From Verrucomicrobiia bacterium (GTDB taxonomy: Bacteria > Verrucomicrobiota > Verrucomicrobiia > Verrucomicrobiales > DEV007), in assembly GCA_030430255.1 (NCBI GenBank), contig JAUIGD010000005.1, positions 1 through 55,529 of the forward strand: a stretch of 55,529 bases of DNA. The letters are read 5' to 3'. Made by a program: the position numbers and the translations under genes. Shown here one piece after another: positions 24,597 to 33,237 of this stretch (positions within the stretch are counted from its first letter, which is position 1; each line of letters begins with the position of its first letter). The notes below the pieces were generated by a model, which saw only the letters and a list, made by a program, of their open reading frames with translations, had not been told where the DNA came from and did not search any database.

Positions 24597-25346
24597 CTAA
24601 AGGTTCAGCCCGCCGATGATGCGCAGGCCCTCCAAGGTGAGGTGCGGGTGGACCCTGTCGATCTGCGGGATCCCCGCCGAGATGAGTTCGGCGTAGCCGC
24701 CGGTGGCGACGACCGGCGGCGTCTCCGCCAGGCCGAACTCCGCCGCGACCGCGGCGAGGATCTCTTTGACCAGACCCCGGTAGCCGATGACGGCGCCGCT
24801 GCGCATGGCGGCGACCGTGGACTTGCCGATGGCGGCGACCGGCTCCTCGAGGTCGATGCGCGGCAGCAGCGCGGTGCGGTCGTAGAGGTAGTCGGTCATG
24901 GCGGCGAGGCCGGGCGCGATGACGCCGCCGACGTACGCGCCGGCGGGCGAGACGATGTCGAAGGTCACCGCGGTGCCGAAGTCGACCGCGATCACCGGCG
25001 CGCCGTAGAACTCGTGCGCCGCCGCGGCGTCGGCGAGGCGGTCGGCGCCGATGGTGGCCGGGTCCGGGTAGTCGATCTCGACCCCGAGCGCGATGTCCGG
25101 GCCGACGGCGATCAGGCGCGAGTCCGGGAAGGCCTCGCCGATCACGGCCTCGCGGCCGGGCACGACCGAGGACAGCACCACCGCACCGGCCGGCGCCGGC
25201 CAGGGCAGGCCGGCGAGCGCCGCAGCATCGAGTTCCCGGGTGGGCACGGCGACGGGCTCCGCGAGCAGGGCGTCGCGGCCGGAGGGGGCGATCTTGGTGA
25301 AGGAGTTGCTGATGTCGATCAGAAGGAAGTCGGGCGCGTCGGGCAT
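24597..25346 (-). CDS. coaX: Type III pantothenate kinase
   Basis: 249 aa from the ATG at 25346. It catalyses the first step of CoA synthesis, ATP-dependent phosphorylation of pantothenate. FLLIDISNSFTKIA is a slightly altered nucleotide-binding D-x-G-N-T motif. YPDPATIGADRLADAAAA and VIAVDFGTAVTFDIV are the two best CoaX signatures, and GGVIAPGL and ATGGYAEL follow. Length is normal. It is the first gene of a two-gene minus-strand operon with the ROK kinase, and its upstream gap to the divergent sigma-fusion gene is filled with hairpin repeats. Confidence 0.94.
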   Translation of the reverse strand: MPDAPDFLLIDISNSFTKIAPSGRDALLAEPVAVPTRELDAAALAGLPWPAPAGAVVLSSVVPGREAVIGEAFPDSRLIAVGPDIALGVEIDYPDPATIGADRLADAAAAHEFYGAPVIAVDFGTAVTFDIVSPAGAYVGGVIAPGLAAMTDYLYDRTALLPRIDLEEPVAAIGKSTVAAMRSGAVIGYRGLVKEILAAVAAEFGLAETPPVVATGGYAELISAGIPQIDRVHPHLTLEGLRIIGGLNL

Positions 25347-25424
25347 CGCGGAAGCGCGAACCAAGCCCGCCGGGGCGGGGAAATCAAGGTCTTGCGGCTC
25401 CCTCCGCAGCAGCCATCGACAAAA

Positions 25425-25562
25425 GCGAGCACGATGCTCGCGCTCCGCCTCGGTCGCGACCGGAACGCGAGCGTCCCGCTCGCATCGGGCCGGGAAGTTC
25501 GCCCGAGCCGATCTGGCCAGGAGGCGGGACGCCTCCGGCACGGACTTCGGCGGGACGCCGAT
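25425..25562. repeat. Palindromic hairpin repeats (family A) in a divergent gap
   Basis: Successive stems: GCGAGCACGATGCTCGC (about 25425), GCGAGCGTCCCGCTCGC (about 25465), GGAGGCGGGACGCCTCC (25520-25536) and CGGCGGGACGCCG (25548-25560). Unlike most copies, this set lies between divergent genes (coaX and the sigma fusion), so it cannot simply be a terminator for either. Confidence 0.6.
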
Positions 25563-25654
25563 GCCACATCTTGCAGAAAAGTTGTCGGATTCGCGCCGGA
25601 CGCCGGATGGTAGGGGGAAGGGCTGACCCGCCGCCCCGCCCCGCTTTGACCACG

Positions 25655-27727
25655 ATGACCGACGATGCCGCATTGCTCTCCGCCTTCGCCGCCCGCCGCG
25701 ACGAGGCGGCCTTCGCGGCCCTGGTCGAACGCTACGGTGGCCTCGTGGTCGGGGCGGCGATGCGGCGCCTGCGCGGCGACCGGGCGCTCGCCGAAGAGGT
25801 GGCACAAAACGTGTTCGCGACGCTCGCCCGCAAGGCCGGCGAGCTGCGGGCGCACCCCGCGCTGGCGGCTTGGCTGCAGCGCGCGGCGGCCTTCGAATCG
25901 ATGCGCGCCGCCGAGAAGGAGCAGAACCGGGCGCGGGTGATGGAGTCCTACCGCATCGACCGCGAGGCGCTGGACAAAGCGTCGCCGGCCGGGCCTCCGG
26001 GCGACCCGAGGTGGGGCGAGGCGCTGCCCGCGCTCGACGAGGCGATGGCGGCGCTGCCGGAACTCGATCGCGAGGTCCTGTTGCGGCGCTATTGGCGGGG
26101 CCAACCCTACGCCGAGATCGCGGCGGCGCTGGGCCGCAGCAGCGGGGCGCTCGAGAAGAGGGCGGCGCGCGCGCTGGACAAGCTGGCGCGCTGGTTCCGC
26201 GGCAGGCGCGGCCTGGCGCTGCCGGCGGCGGCGCTGGCGACCGGGCTGGGCGCGGCCTTGCAATCGGGCGCCGAGGCGGCGCCGGCGGGGCTGGCGGCCG
26301 GGGCGCTGGCGGCGGCCTCTTCCGGCGGCGGGGCCGCGGCGATCACCACCACCACCACGACAGCGACGATCATGAAAACGAAACTCCTCACCGGCGCCGG
26401 GGCCCTGGCGGCGCTGCTCTGCGCGACCGGCGTCGGCTGGGTCGCGGCGCGCGCCTCGACCTCGAACGCCCGCGCGCTGGAAGGGCTCGAAGCCGACGGC
26501 GACACCTCCGGTCCGAAGCCCCCGCGCGAGGGTCCCGGGGGCGACCGGACGGCGCCGGAAGCAGGACTTGCCGAGGGCCGCCGCGCGTCGCTGGCGACCT
26601 TGCTGCGCGCCGCCGAGGCCGAGCTGCGCCGATCGGCGCTCGACACGGCGGCCAAGGTGCGCGCCGGGGCGCGGATCTCGCTCATCGCGCCGGAAGACCT
26701 GCCCGCCGCCGCCGCGCTGGCGGTGGAGATCGAAGGCGCGCGCCGCCAACCGGGCGCGCTGGTCGCGCTGGTCCTCGAGCGCTGGGCGGGTTTCGACGGC
26801 GCCGCGGCCTGCGGGTTCGCGCTGGAGGACCTCGCGCGACCGTGGATGGGGATGCACCCGGTCTCGGACCCGCTGCGCGCCTGGGCCTCGCGCGACCCCG
26901 AGGCGGCCTTCGGGTGGTTCATGGCACGCAAGCAGACCGACCCGGCGATGCGCTACGACCAGGCGAGCATGGGGCGCTTCATGCCGATCTCCGACCTGCG
27001 CTGGGTGGTCGGCGCGTGGGCGATGCGCGACCCCTCCGCGGCGGCGGCGGCGCTGGCCTCGCTCGACGACCCGCAATCCCGCTCGGGCGCAGTCATCGGC
27101 TTGCGGGAGATGGCCGCGCTCTCGGAAGGGCGCATCGAGTTGCTAGATGCAGTGGGCGCGATGCCGGGCAGCGAGTATGAACAGCGCGACCGGATCCGCG
27201 ACCTGCTCGACGACTGGTCGCGCCACGACCCCGCCGAGCTGGCCGGCTGGCTGGACGGCGCCGAGTTCGACAAGAGCGAGGACTACATGATGTGCAAATC
27301 GGTGCTCGTCGCCTGGCTCGGCGAGGACCGCGACGCCGCGATCGACTGGTGGCTGGCGCGCGAGGGCGGGCACCCGGGGCGCGACACCAAGCTGACGCGG
27401 CTGGTCGACGCCTGGGCACAGGAGGACCCGGTCGCCGCCTCCGAGTGGCTGGCCGCCCAGGAGCTGGGCGACGACCACGCCGGCGCGGTTTTGGAATTGG
27501 CCGAGAAGCTCGTCGCCACCGACCCGGAGAGCGCGGTCGAATGGGCCAAGGCGACCCCCTCCGACGGGTTGCGGCCGACCGCGCTCCGCACCGTCTTGAA
27601 GAATTGGGCGAGGGCGGACGCGCCCGCCGCCTGGGCGGCCTACGACGCCCTGCCCGCCGACCTGCTCGACGCTGAGGCGCGCGGCAGGATCGAGGCCGAA
27701 CTCCCGCCGCGCGAAGCCGCGCCCTGA
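25655..27727 (+). CDS. ECF sigma factor fused to membrane helix and DP-repeat domain
   Basis: 690 aa from the ATG at 25655. Residues 1-95 are sigma region 2 (LLSAFAARRDEAAFAALVER, then ALAEEVAQNVFATLARKAGEL). Residues of about 125-190 are region 4 (LPELDREVLLRRYWRGQPYAEIAAALGRS, then GALEKRAARALDKL). An Ala/Gly-rich stretch and a Thr run lead to Met240 and a membrane helix (LLTGAGALAALLCATGVGWVAARA). The last 400 residues are DP repeats: ASRDPEAAFGWFM, AMRDPSAAAAALASLDD, SRHDPAELAGWLDG, AQEDPVAASEWLAAQ, VATDPESAVEWAKATP. The sigma half should face the cytoplasm and the repeats the periplasm. Residues 240 onward look exactly like a stand-alone DP-repeat protein start. Its stop is 2 bases before the next DP-repeat gene. 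Confidence 0.85.
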   Translation: MTDDAALLSAFAARRDEAAFAALVERYGGLVVGAAMRRLRGDRALAEEVAQNVFATLARKAGELRAHPALAAWLQRAAAFESMRAAEKEQNRARVMESYRIDREALDKASPAGPPGDPRWGEALPALDEAMAALPELDREVLLRRYWRGQPYAEIAAALGRSSGALEKRAARALDKLARWFRGRRGLALPAAALATGLGAALQSGAEAAPAGLAAGALAAASSGGGAAAITTTTTTATIMKTKLLTGAGALAALLCATGVGWVAARASTSNARALEGLEADGDTSGPKPPREGPGGDRTAPEAGLAEGRRASLATLLRAAEAELRRSALDTAAKVRAGARISLIAPEDLPAAAALAVEIEGARRQPGALVALVLERWAGFDGAAACGFALEDLARPWMGMHPVSDPLRAWASRDPEAAFGWFMARKQTDPAMRYDQASMGRFMPISDLRWVVGAWAMRDPSAAAAALASLDDPQSRSGAVIGLREMAALSEGRIELLDAVGAMPGSEYEQRDRIRDLLDDWSRHDPAELAGWLDGAEFDKSEDYMMCKSVLVAWLGEDRDAAIDWWLAREGGHPGRDTKLTRLVDAWAQEDPVAASEWLAAQELGDDHAGAVLELAEKLVATDPESAVEWAKATPSDGLRPTALRTVLKNWARADAPAAWAAYDALPADLLDAEARGRIEAELPPREAAP

Positions 27728-27729
27728 CG

Positions 27730-29043
27730 ATGAATTCCAAAACGACCTTCTGGTGCCTGCTCTCCGCGGGCTGCATCGCCGGCCTCGGGCTCGGCTGGAG
27801 CCTCGGCAAACGCCCGCCGCGCCCCGCCCCACCGAGCTCGGAGGGCGGGCCGGCCGCGCCGGCCAGCGCGCTGTTGAAACCCGCCCCGGAGCGGGGGCCG
27901 GCGCCGGTCTCCCGCGACTACTCCGAAGTCGCCGAAGCGGAGATCGCGCTGCGCGACGGGCGGGACGTCGGCGAAGTCGCCACCGCGTTGCTAGGGTCGG
28001 TGCAGTCCACCGAACTGGGCGCGGAGCCGGCGGCGCTCGCCCTGATCGCCGAACTGACGCCCGAGGAGGCGCGCGAACTCCTGCCCGCACTGCTCGCGAG
28101 CTCCCCCCCACCGGCGGCGGCGCTGGCGGCGGCGGTCGGCCGCTGGGCGGAGGCGGAGCCCGAGGCGGCGCTCGCCTGGGCCGGGGCCAATCTTGGCAGC
28201 ACGGTCTTCCGCGACGCGCGCCGGGCGGCGGTGCTGTCTTGGGTGCGGCGGGGCGAACCCGCCGCGGCCCGCGACTGGTTGCTGGCAGAACTCGAGGCCG
28301 CGCCGAAGGCGCAGCGCTACATGCTCGAGCAAGATTTCGGCGCGCTGACCTTCGCCTGGGCGCAGCGCGACCCGGCGGCGGCGCTCGGGGCGGTGATCGA
28401 CGCGCCAGACGGGCGCACGCACAACATGTGGTACGGCTTCGCCCAACTCGCGGCCGACGAGAACACGCGCGGCACGGCCCTGTCGATGGTGCTCGCGCTC
28501 GACGACGAGACGGCGCGCTCGAAGGGCATCAGCACCCTCGTCGGCGCCTGGTCGGAGATCGACCCCGCGGCCGCCGCGGGCTGGCTCGACGAGCAGGCCA
28601 TCACCGACCAGAGCATCCAGTGGTCGGTCGCCCAGCGCTACGCCAACGCCGACCCCGCCGGCAACGCCGACTGGCTGCTCGACCGCACCCCGGAGGACGA
28701 CCCCGCCCTGCGGGCGCGCGCGCTGAGCATGGCGATCGGCTACTGGGTGCGCGCCGAACCGGCGGCGGTGGAGGAGTGGCTGCGCGGGCGCGGGCTCGAC
28801 GGCGACGAATCCGCCGCCGGCCAGCTCGCCGCCGGCTGGGCGACCCGCGACCCCGGACGGGCCGTCCTTTGGCTCAACAGGATCGGCGACGACGCCCGCC
28901 GCACCGCCGCCGCCGGTGGCGTGCTGTTCGAGATCCAGCAAGGCGACCGCGAGAACTTCGACCTCGAAGGGTACGCCGGGCAGTTGAAGCTTCCGCTCGA
29001 GGACTTGGACGCGGCGGTGAAGCAGGCGTCGATGCGGCTTTGA
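27730..29043 (+). CDS. Membrane-anchored DP-repeat protein 3
   Basis: 437 aa, with ATG two bases after the sigma-fusion stop, so almost certainly translated from the same message. The N-terminus (MNSKTTFWCLLSAGCIAGLGLGWSLG) is a signal-anchor helix followed by a Pro-rich linker. The body is a helical array: AEAEPEAALAWAGANLG, AQRDPAAALGAVIDAPD, SEIDPAAAAGWLDEQ, ANADPAGNADWLLDRTP, VRAEPAAVEEWLRGR, ATRDPGRAVLWLNRIGDD. It is paralogous to the C-terminal half of the fusion and to the 19945/21351 pair. Tight coupling to the sigma fusion suggests that the two repeat domains interact in the periplasm or sense the same signal, which is inference. Confidence 0.8.
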   Translation: MNSKTTFWCLLSAGCIAGLGLGWSLGKRPPRPAPPSSEGGPAAPASALLKPAPERGPAPVSRDYSEVAEAEIALRDGRDVGEVATALLGSVQSTELGAEPAALALIAELTPEEARELLPALLASSPPPAAALAAAVGRWAEAEPEAALAWAGANLGSTVFRDARRAAVLSWVRRGEPAAARDWLLAELEAAPKAQRYMLEQDFGALTFAWAQRDPAAALGAVIDAPDGRTHNMWYGFAQLAADENTRGTALSMVLALDDETARSKGISTLVGAWSEIDPAAAAGWLDEQAITDQSIQWSVAQRYANADPAGNADWLLDRTPEDDPALRARALSMAIGYWVRAEPAAVEEWLRGRGLDGDESAAGQLAAGWATRDPGRAVLWLNRIGDDARRTAAAGGVLFEIQQGDRENFDLEGYAGQLKLPLEDLDAAVKQASMRL

Positions 29044-29082
29044 GGCGTCACGGGCAGCGCTTTGACAAGCGATGGGTTCGGC

Positions 29083-29801
29083 ATGACCATTCACAGCATG
29101 AGCAAGAACCTTCCAGCCCCCCATCCCGACGACGTCGCGGCGCGGAAGGCCTTGGCGAAGCTGCCGCCGCTCTCGTTGGAGCAAGTCCTCGTCCAGGCCA
29201 AAGCCTCGGCGAAGCACAGGTTGCGCGCCTTGTCCAATGGGCAGAAGAAGCAGGGCGATTGATCGCGTTGGCGGATTTCGAAGCTCTCCCGCTCGTCAGC
29301 GACGAGACAGGCGAGCATGAGGTTCGCTTCCGAAAACACGACCAACGTGCGGTCAAAAGGACTTGGACTGGCACGTTCGGGATGGTCCCCGAGTGGTCGC
29401 CCGATGGCTGGCGGCCGACTTACGCGACCCCGCTCGAATACCTGACCCGATTCTCCATGCAGAACGCGCTGTTCGATGACGACGTACGGCTTGAGGGCGT
29501 GCTGGTGACTGGGGAAGAGAGTCGCCTCGAAGGATCGATCACCGGAGGCGTCTCTTTGGTAGTCTCTCAAAAGTGGCTTGCCCCAGTGGCGGCCAACGAC
29601 CCGCATCCAACCGTTGAGGAGATCGAGCAATATTTTGAGAAGCGAGGCTACGAGCCACTCCCTGACTCGTTCTTCGGCTGGTTTCATGAACCCTTTGGGA
29701 TCCTCATCCTCGACGCCAAACCGGATAACTTCGTGAAGACCCCCGCCGGAATCCTCCCGTTCGATCTCTTGATCGTTCGCTGCGGCGCCGACTCTTGTTG
29801 A
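29083..29801 (+). pseudogene. Polyvalent-kinase-like protein, frameshifted
   Basis: An N-terminal part in one frame (MSKNLPAPHPDD to LEQVLVQAKASAKHR, from ATG 29083 or 29098) stops at 29262. A better-conserved part in another frame begins around 29220 (ARLVQWAEEAGRLIALADF) and runs to the stop at 29801. The second part has GEHEVRFRK, PLEYLTRFSMQNALFDDDVRLEG, LVVSQKWL and the late FGILILDAKPDNFV, which looks like the HxD-x-x-P-x-N region of kinases with D-A-K-P-D-N. This resembles the 'polyvalent protein kinase' domains found in phage and mobile polyvalent proteins. Joining the parts near 29213-29225 gives one protein of about 235 aa. The shift may be real decay or a sequencing error. Codon use seems less GC-biased than its neighbours. 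Confidence 0.6.
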
Positions 29802-29832
29802 GAGAACCCGCCCGCGCATGCGTAAATAGGGC

Positions 29833-32466
29833 GTGTCCAAATCCCCGCCCCTCCTGTCCTCGGCCTGGCTCCTTCTCGGGCTGTTCCTCGCCCCGTTCGC
29901 GACCGCCGATGAGCCCGCACCCGAACGCGCCAGAACCGGCCTGCTGGCGCTCTACGATTTCCACGACGCCGAAGGCGCGCGCATCGCCGACCGATCGGGC
30001 TTGAAGCCGCCGCTCGACCTCGCGGTCGGCGACCCGAAGGCCGTCCGGCGCGAACCCGGTGAACTGACGGTGACCGGCCGGGCGGCGGTCGTTGCCCCGG
30101 GGCCCGCCCGCCGGCTGAGCGAGGCCGTGAAGCGCTCCGGCGCGATCACGATCGAAGCCTGGGTGCGCCCGGCGAAGCCCGACCAGTCCGGCCCGGCGCG
30201 CATCGTCACGCTGTCGTCGAGCACCAGCGCGCGGAACTTCACCCTCGGCCAGGACGGCGGCCAGTTCGACGTCCGCCTGCGCACGACGAAGACCGACAAC
30301 AACGGCAACCCCTCGCTGAAAGGCAGAGGCCGCGCCCTCACCACCAAGTGGACGCACGTGGTCTACACCCGCGAGAAGGGAGGGCGGACGAAGCTCTACC
30401 TCGACGGCCGCGAGGACGCCGCCGGGGAGGCGGACGGCGACCTGTCGAACTGGGACTCCGGCATGGCGCTCGCCTTGGGTGACGAGCCCGGCCGGGAGTC
30501 GCGGCTCTGGCTCGGCAGCTACCGGCTGGTCGCGCTCTACGGCCGCGCGCTGACCCCGGCGGAGGTGGCGGGCAACTTCGGCGCCGGCCCCGGCGCGGGC
30601 CCGGGCGGCGGCGCCTTGGCCGCATCGGACGCCGAGAACGAGCGCCGCTTCCACGAACAGATCGCGCCGATCTTGGCGAAGCATTGCCTCGAGTGCCACG
30701 ACACCGCCAACCGCGAGGGCGAGCTCGACCTCTCCAAGCGAGACGCCGCCCTCGCGTCGAAGTCGATCGTACCGGGGAAACCCGACGAAAGCGAGCTGTG
30801 GGGGATGGTGCTCGACGACGAAATGCCGGAGGACCGCTCGCCGCTGAACCCGGAAGAGAAAGCCGCGCTGGAGGCGTGGATCGCCGCCGGCGCGCACTGG
30901 CCCGCCGAGGAGGTCGACCCCCTCGCCCACAAACGCGACCGCCGCGCCGCGCAGACCTGGGTGCGCCGGCTGACCGTGCCGGAGTACATCGCCACGGTGC
31001 GCGATTCGCTCGGGGTCGATGTCTCCAAAGAGGCGCTAGAGATCCTGCCGCCCGACCTGCGCGCCGACGGCTTCAGCAACACCGCCTACAACCTCGGCGT
31101 CGACCTCGGCCACGTCGAGGCCTACGCCCGCCTCGCCGAGATCGCGGCCGGGCGCCTCGACAAGGCCGCCTTCGCCAAGCGCTTCAGCAGGTCGCGCAAG
31201 TTCACCGACAAGGACATGGAGGCGCTCATCCGGCCGATGGGCCGCTGGCTCCTGCGCGGCCCGCTGACCGAGGACGAGCTGGTCGCCTACCGCGGCATCA
31301 GCACCGCCGTCGCCTCCGCCGGCGGCAGCTTCGACGAGGCGGTCGGGCTGATCGTCGAGGCCATGATGCAGTCGCCGCGCTTCCTCTACCTCGTCGAGGA
31401 ACAGCGCGGCGACGGCGGGCGCTGGCCGCTCGACGCCCACGCGCTCGCGGGCCGCATGAGCTACCTCCTCTGGGGCGCGCCGCCCGACGAGGAGCTGCTG
31501 CGCGCCGCGGACAAAGGCGAGCTCGCCTCGCGCGACGGCGCCGCCCGGCAGGTCGGGCGGATGCTGAAGGACCCGCGCGCCGTCGCCCGCTCGCTGCAGT
31601 TCGCCGCCGATTGGCTGCACCTCGACCGCCTGCGCGAGATGGCGCCTAACAAAACGAAGTATCCAAATTGGACGCCCGCGCTCGCCGAAGACATGCGCGC
31701 CGAGACGCTGGCCTTCTTCGAGGACATCGCCTGGAGGGAGCGCCGCCCCCTGCACGAGCTCCTCAACGCCCAGCGCACCCACCTCACGCCCCGGCTCGCG
31801 CGCCACTACGGGATCGACCCGCCGGCGGCGGGGGCGGAGGACCAGCTCGTGCCGGTGTCCCTCGGTTCCGAACCCGCCCGCGGCGGCCTCCTCACGCAGG
31901 GCAGCATCTTGACCATCGGCGGCGACGACGCCTCGATGGTGACCCGCGGGCTGTTCGTGATGCACGACCTGCTGCGCAGCGGCGTCAAAGACCCGCCGCC
32001 CGGCACCGACACCACGCCCGTCCCCAGCGAGCCGGGCCTGCCGCAGCGCAAGATCTCCGAGATGCGCATCAACGACAAATCCTGCGGCGGCTGCCACAGC
32101 AAGTTCGAGCCGCTGGCCTTCGGGCTCGAGCGCTTCGACGGCCTGGGCGGCTACTCGGAGATCGACCGCTACGGCAACCGCCTGCGCCAGGACGGCGCCG
32201 TCCTGTTCCCCGGCGAGGCCGAGCCCGTGCCCTACGAGGACATCGCCGAGCTGATGGACCTGCTCGCCGAGAGCGAGCGCGTCCGCGAATCGATCACCTG
32301 GAAGTACGCCCAGTTCGCCCTCGGCCGCCCGATCGGCGGCGCCGACGAACCCCTGGTCAAAGCCGCCCACGCCGAGGCCACCCAGGCCGGCTTCACCTTC
32401 CAAGCCTTAGCGGAAGCCATCGCCCTCAGCGACCTCGTCCGCACCGTGCAGACGGTGGCCGAGTGA
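29833..32466 (+). CDS. LamG-type domain fused to PSCyt/DUF1592-family protein
   Basis: 877 aa from a GTG at 29833, with a signal peptide (LLSSAWLLLGLFLAPFATA). Residues of about 35-250 form a LamG/concanavalin-like sandwich (LLALYDFHDAEGARIADRSG, GAITIEAWVRP, WTHVVYTRE, KLYLDGRE). This is followed by a haem domain with CLECH and the 'P-G-K-P-x-x-S-x-L' block (PGKPDESELWGMV, EDRSPLNPEEKAALEAWI) of PSCyt1. DUF1587, DUF1592 (RGPLTEDELVAYRG, QSPRFLYLVEE, FAADWLHLDRL), DUF1588 (LTQGSILTIGGDDASM, CGGCHSKFEPLAFGLERFD) and DUF1585 follow. The second CxxCH is CGGCH. The LamG module implies glycan or surface binding. The partner DUF1552 gene lies downstream at 33238, interrupted by a small membrane protein gene. 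Confidence 0.88.
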   Translation: MSKSPPLLSSAWLLLGLFLAPFATADEPAPERARTGLLALYDFHDAEGARIADRSGLKPPLDLAVGDPKAVRREPGELTVTGRAAVVAPGPARRLSEAVKRSGAITIEAWVRPAKPDQSGPARIVTLSSSTSARNFTLGQDGGQFDVRLRTTKTDNNGNPSLKGRGRALTTKWTHVVYTREKGGRTKLYLDGREDAAGEADGDLSNWDSGMALALGDEPGRESRLWLGSYRLVALYGRALTPAEVAGNFGAGPGAGPGGGALAASDAENERRFHEQIAPILAKHCLECHDTANREGELDLSKRDAALASKSIVPGKPDESELWGMVLDDEMPEDRSPLNPEEKAALEAWIAAGAHWPAEEVDPLAHKRDRRAAQTWVRRLTVPEYIATVRDSLGVDVSKEALEILPPDLRADGFSNTAYNLGVDLGHVEAYARLAEIAAGRLDKAAFAKRFSRSRKFTDKDMEALIRPMGRWLLRGPLTEDELVAYRGISTAVASAGGSFDEAVGLIVEAMMQSPRFLYLVEEQRGDGGRWPLDAHALAGRMSYLLWGAPPDEELLRAADKGELASRDGAARQVGRMLKDPRAVARSLQFAADWLHLDRLREMAPNKTKYPNWTPALAEDMRAETLAFFEDIAWRERRPLHELLNAQRTHLTPRLARHYGIDPPAAGAEDQLVPVSLGSEPARGGLLTQGSILTIGGDDASMVTRGLFVMHDLLRSGVKDPPPGTDTTPVPSEPGLPQRKISEMRINDKSCGGCHSKFEPLAFGLERFDGLGGYSEIDRYGNRLRQDGAVLFPGEAEPVPYEDIAELMDLLAESERVRESITWKYAQFALGRPIGGADEPLVKAAHAEATQAGFTFQALAEAIALSDLVRTVQTVAE

Positions 32467-32592
32467 AGGGAAGCGGACACCTGTTGAACCCGAGAATGTC
32501 TTGGAGGATTGTGGAGGTGTTCGGATCCACGCCGAGTAAAATATTCGCGCTCAAAGACTTCGCTGAAAATCACGTTGGTACCGGCATCCTTC

Positions 32593-33063
32593 ATGAGACC
32601 TCTCGCCCGATTCCTTTTCAAACCGAAGGTCACCGCATGTCTGGTATGTGTCGGCCTGCTCTCCTTCGTGGGAGCTTTCGCGCTGAGTTGGAGTCATTTG
32701 GAAGAGGCTGAGTGGGGCGAGTTCAGCGATGACATAGCGAACGCGTTCAAGCGCCAGGGTGGCGACCTTGTTTTCGTGGAGGGGCTTGGCAACCCGTCGA
32801 TCCGCTCGCCGCAAATGGTTCGTTGGAAGTTCCCGTTACTGAACCGGGCTGTATCAACATCATTGGACATGGGGCAACGCATCACGATCTCCACGAGGTT
32901 TGGTCGCTGCCTTGTCGATCTGCGGACCGTGAATGGGCGAGTATCTTTCTACGAGATTGCCTCCCCCACACCGGCTTTCCCGCTCGCCACGGCGGCATTG
33001 GAAGAACTGAAGAATCGCTATCCGGGCGTCGCTTGGCGGATCACGGAGCGCCTTGGGCCGTGA
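32593..33063 (+). CDS. Small membrane-anchored hypothetical protein
   Basis: 156 aa from an ATG at 32593; the track start at 32509 adds an unlikely leader. The N-terminus is basic and then hydrophobic (RFLFKPKVTACLVCVGLLSFVGAFALSW), a single membrane anchor. The remaining 120 residues are soluble, with AEWGEFSDDIANAFKRQGG and MGQRITISTRFGRC, and a C-terminal helix (LATAALEELKNRYPG). Base composition is visibly less GC-rich than both neighbours, as is the 126-base gap before it. It separates the DUF1592 and DUF1552 partners, which are adjacent in the other locus, so it is probably a later insertion. I do not recognise the family. Confidence 0.55.
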   Translation: MRPLARFLFKPKVTACLVCVGLLSFVGAFALSWSHLEEAEWGEFSDDIANAFKRQGGDLVFVEGLGNPSIRSPQMVRWKFPLLNRAVSTSLDMGQRITISTRFGRCLVDLRTVNGRVSFYEIASPTPAFPLATAALEELKNRYPGVAWRITERLGP

Positions 33064-33237
33064 TCCGGTTCACGAGTTGGAAGCGCTGACCTACCGCTTG
33101 GCGAAAGATTGAATCGGAATCGTCCGTTACGGGGAGGGGTCGCCTTTTGAGATCCCGCCTCCTCGGAACCTCGCGCCCCTCGCGGGCGAACCAAACCCTC
33201 GCCAACACCACTGCGAAGCCGTAAGCTCCCCTCCGTC

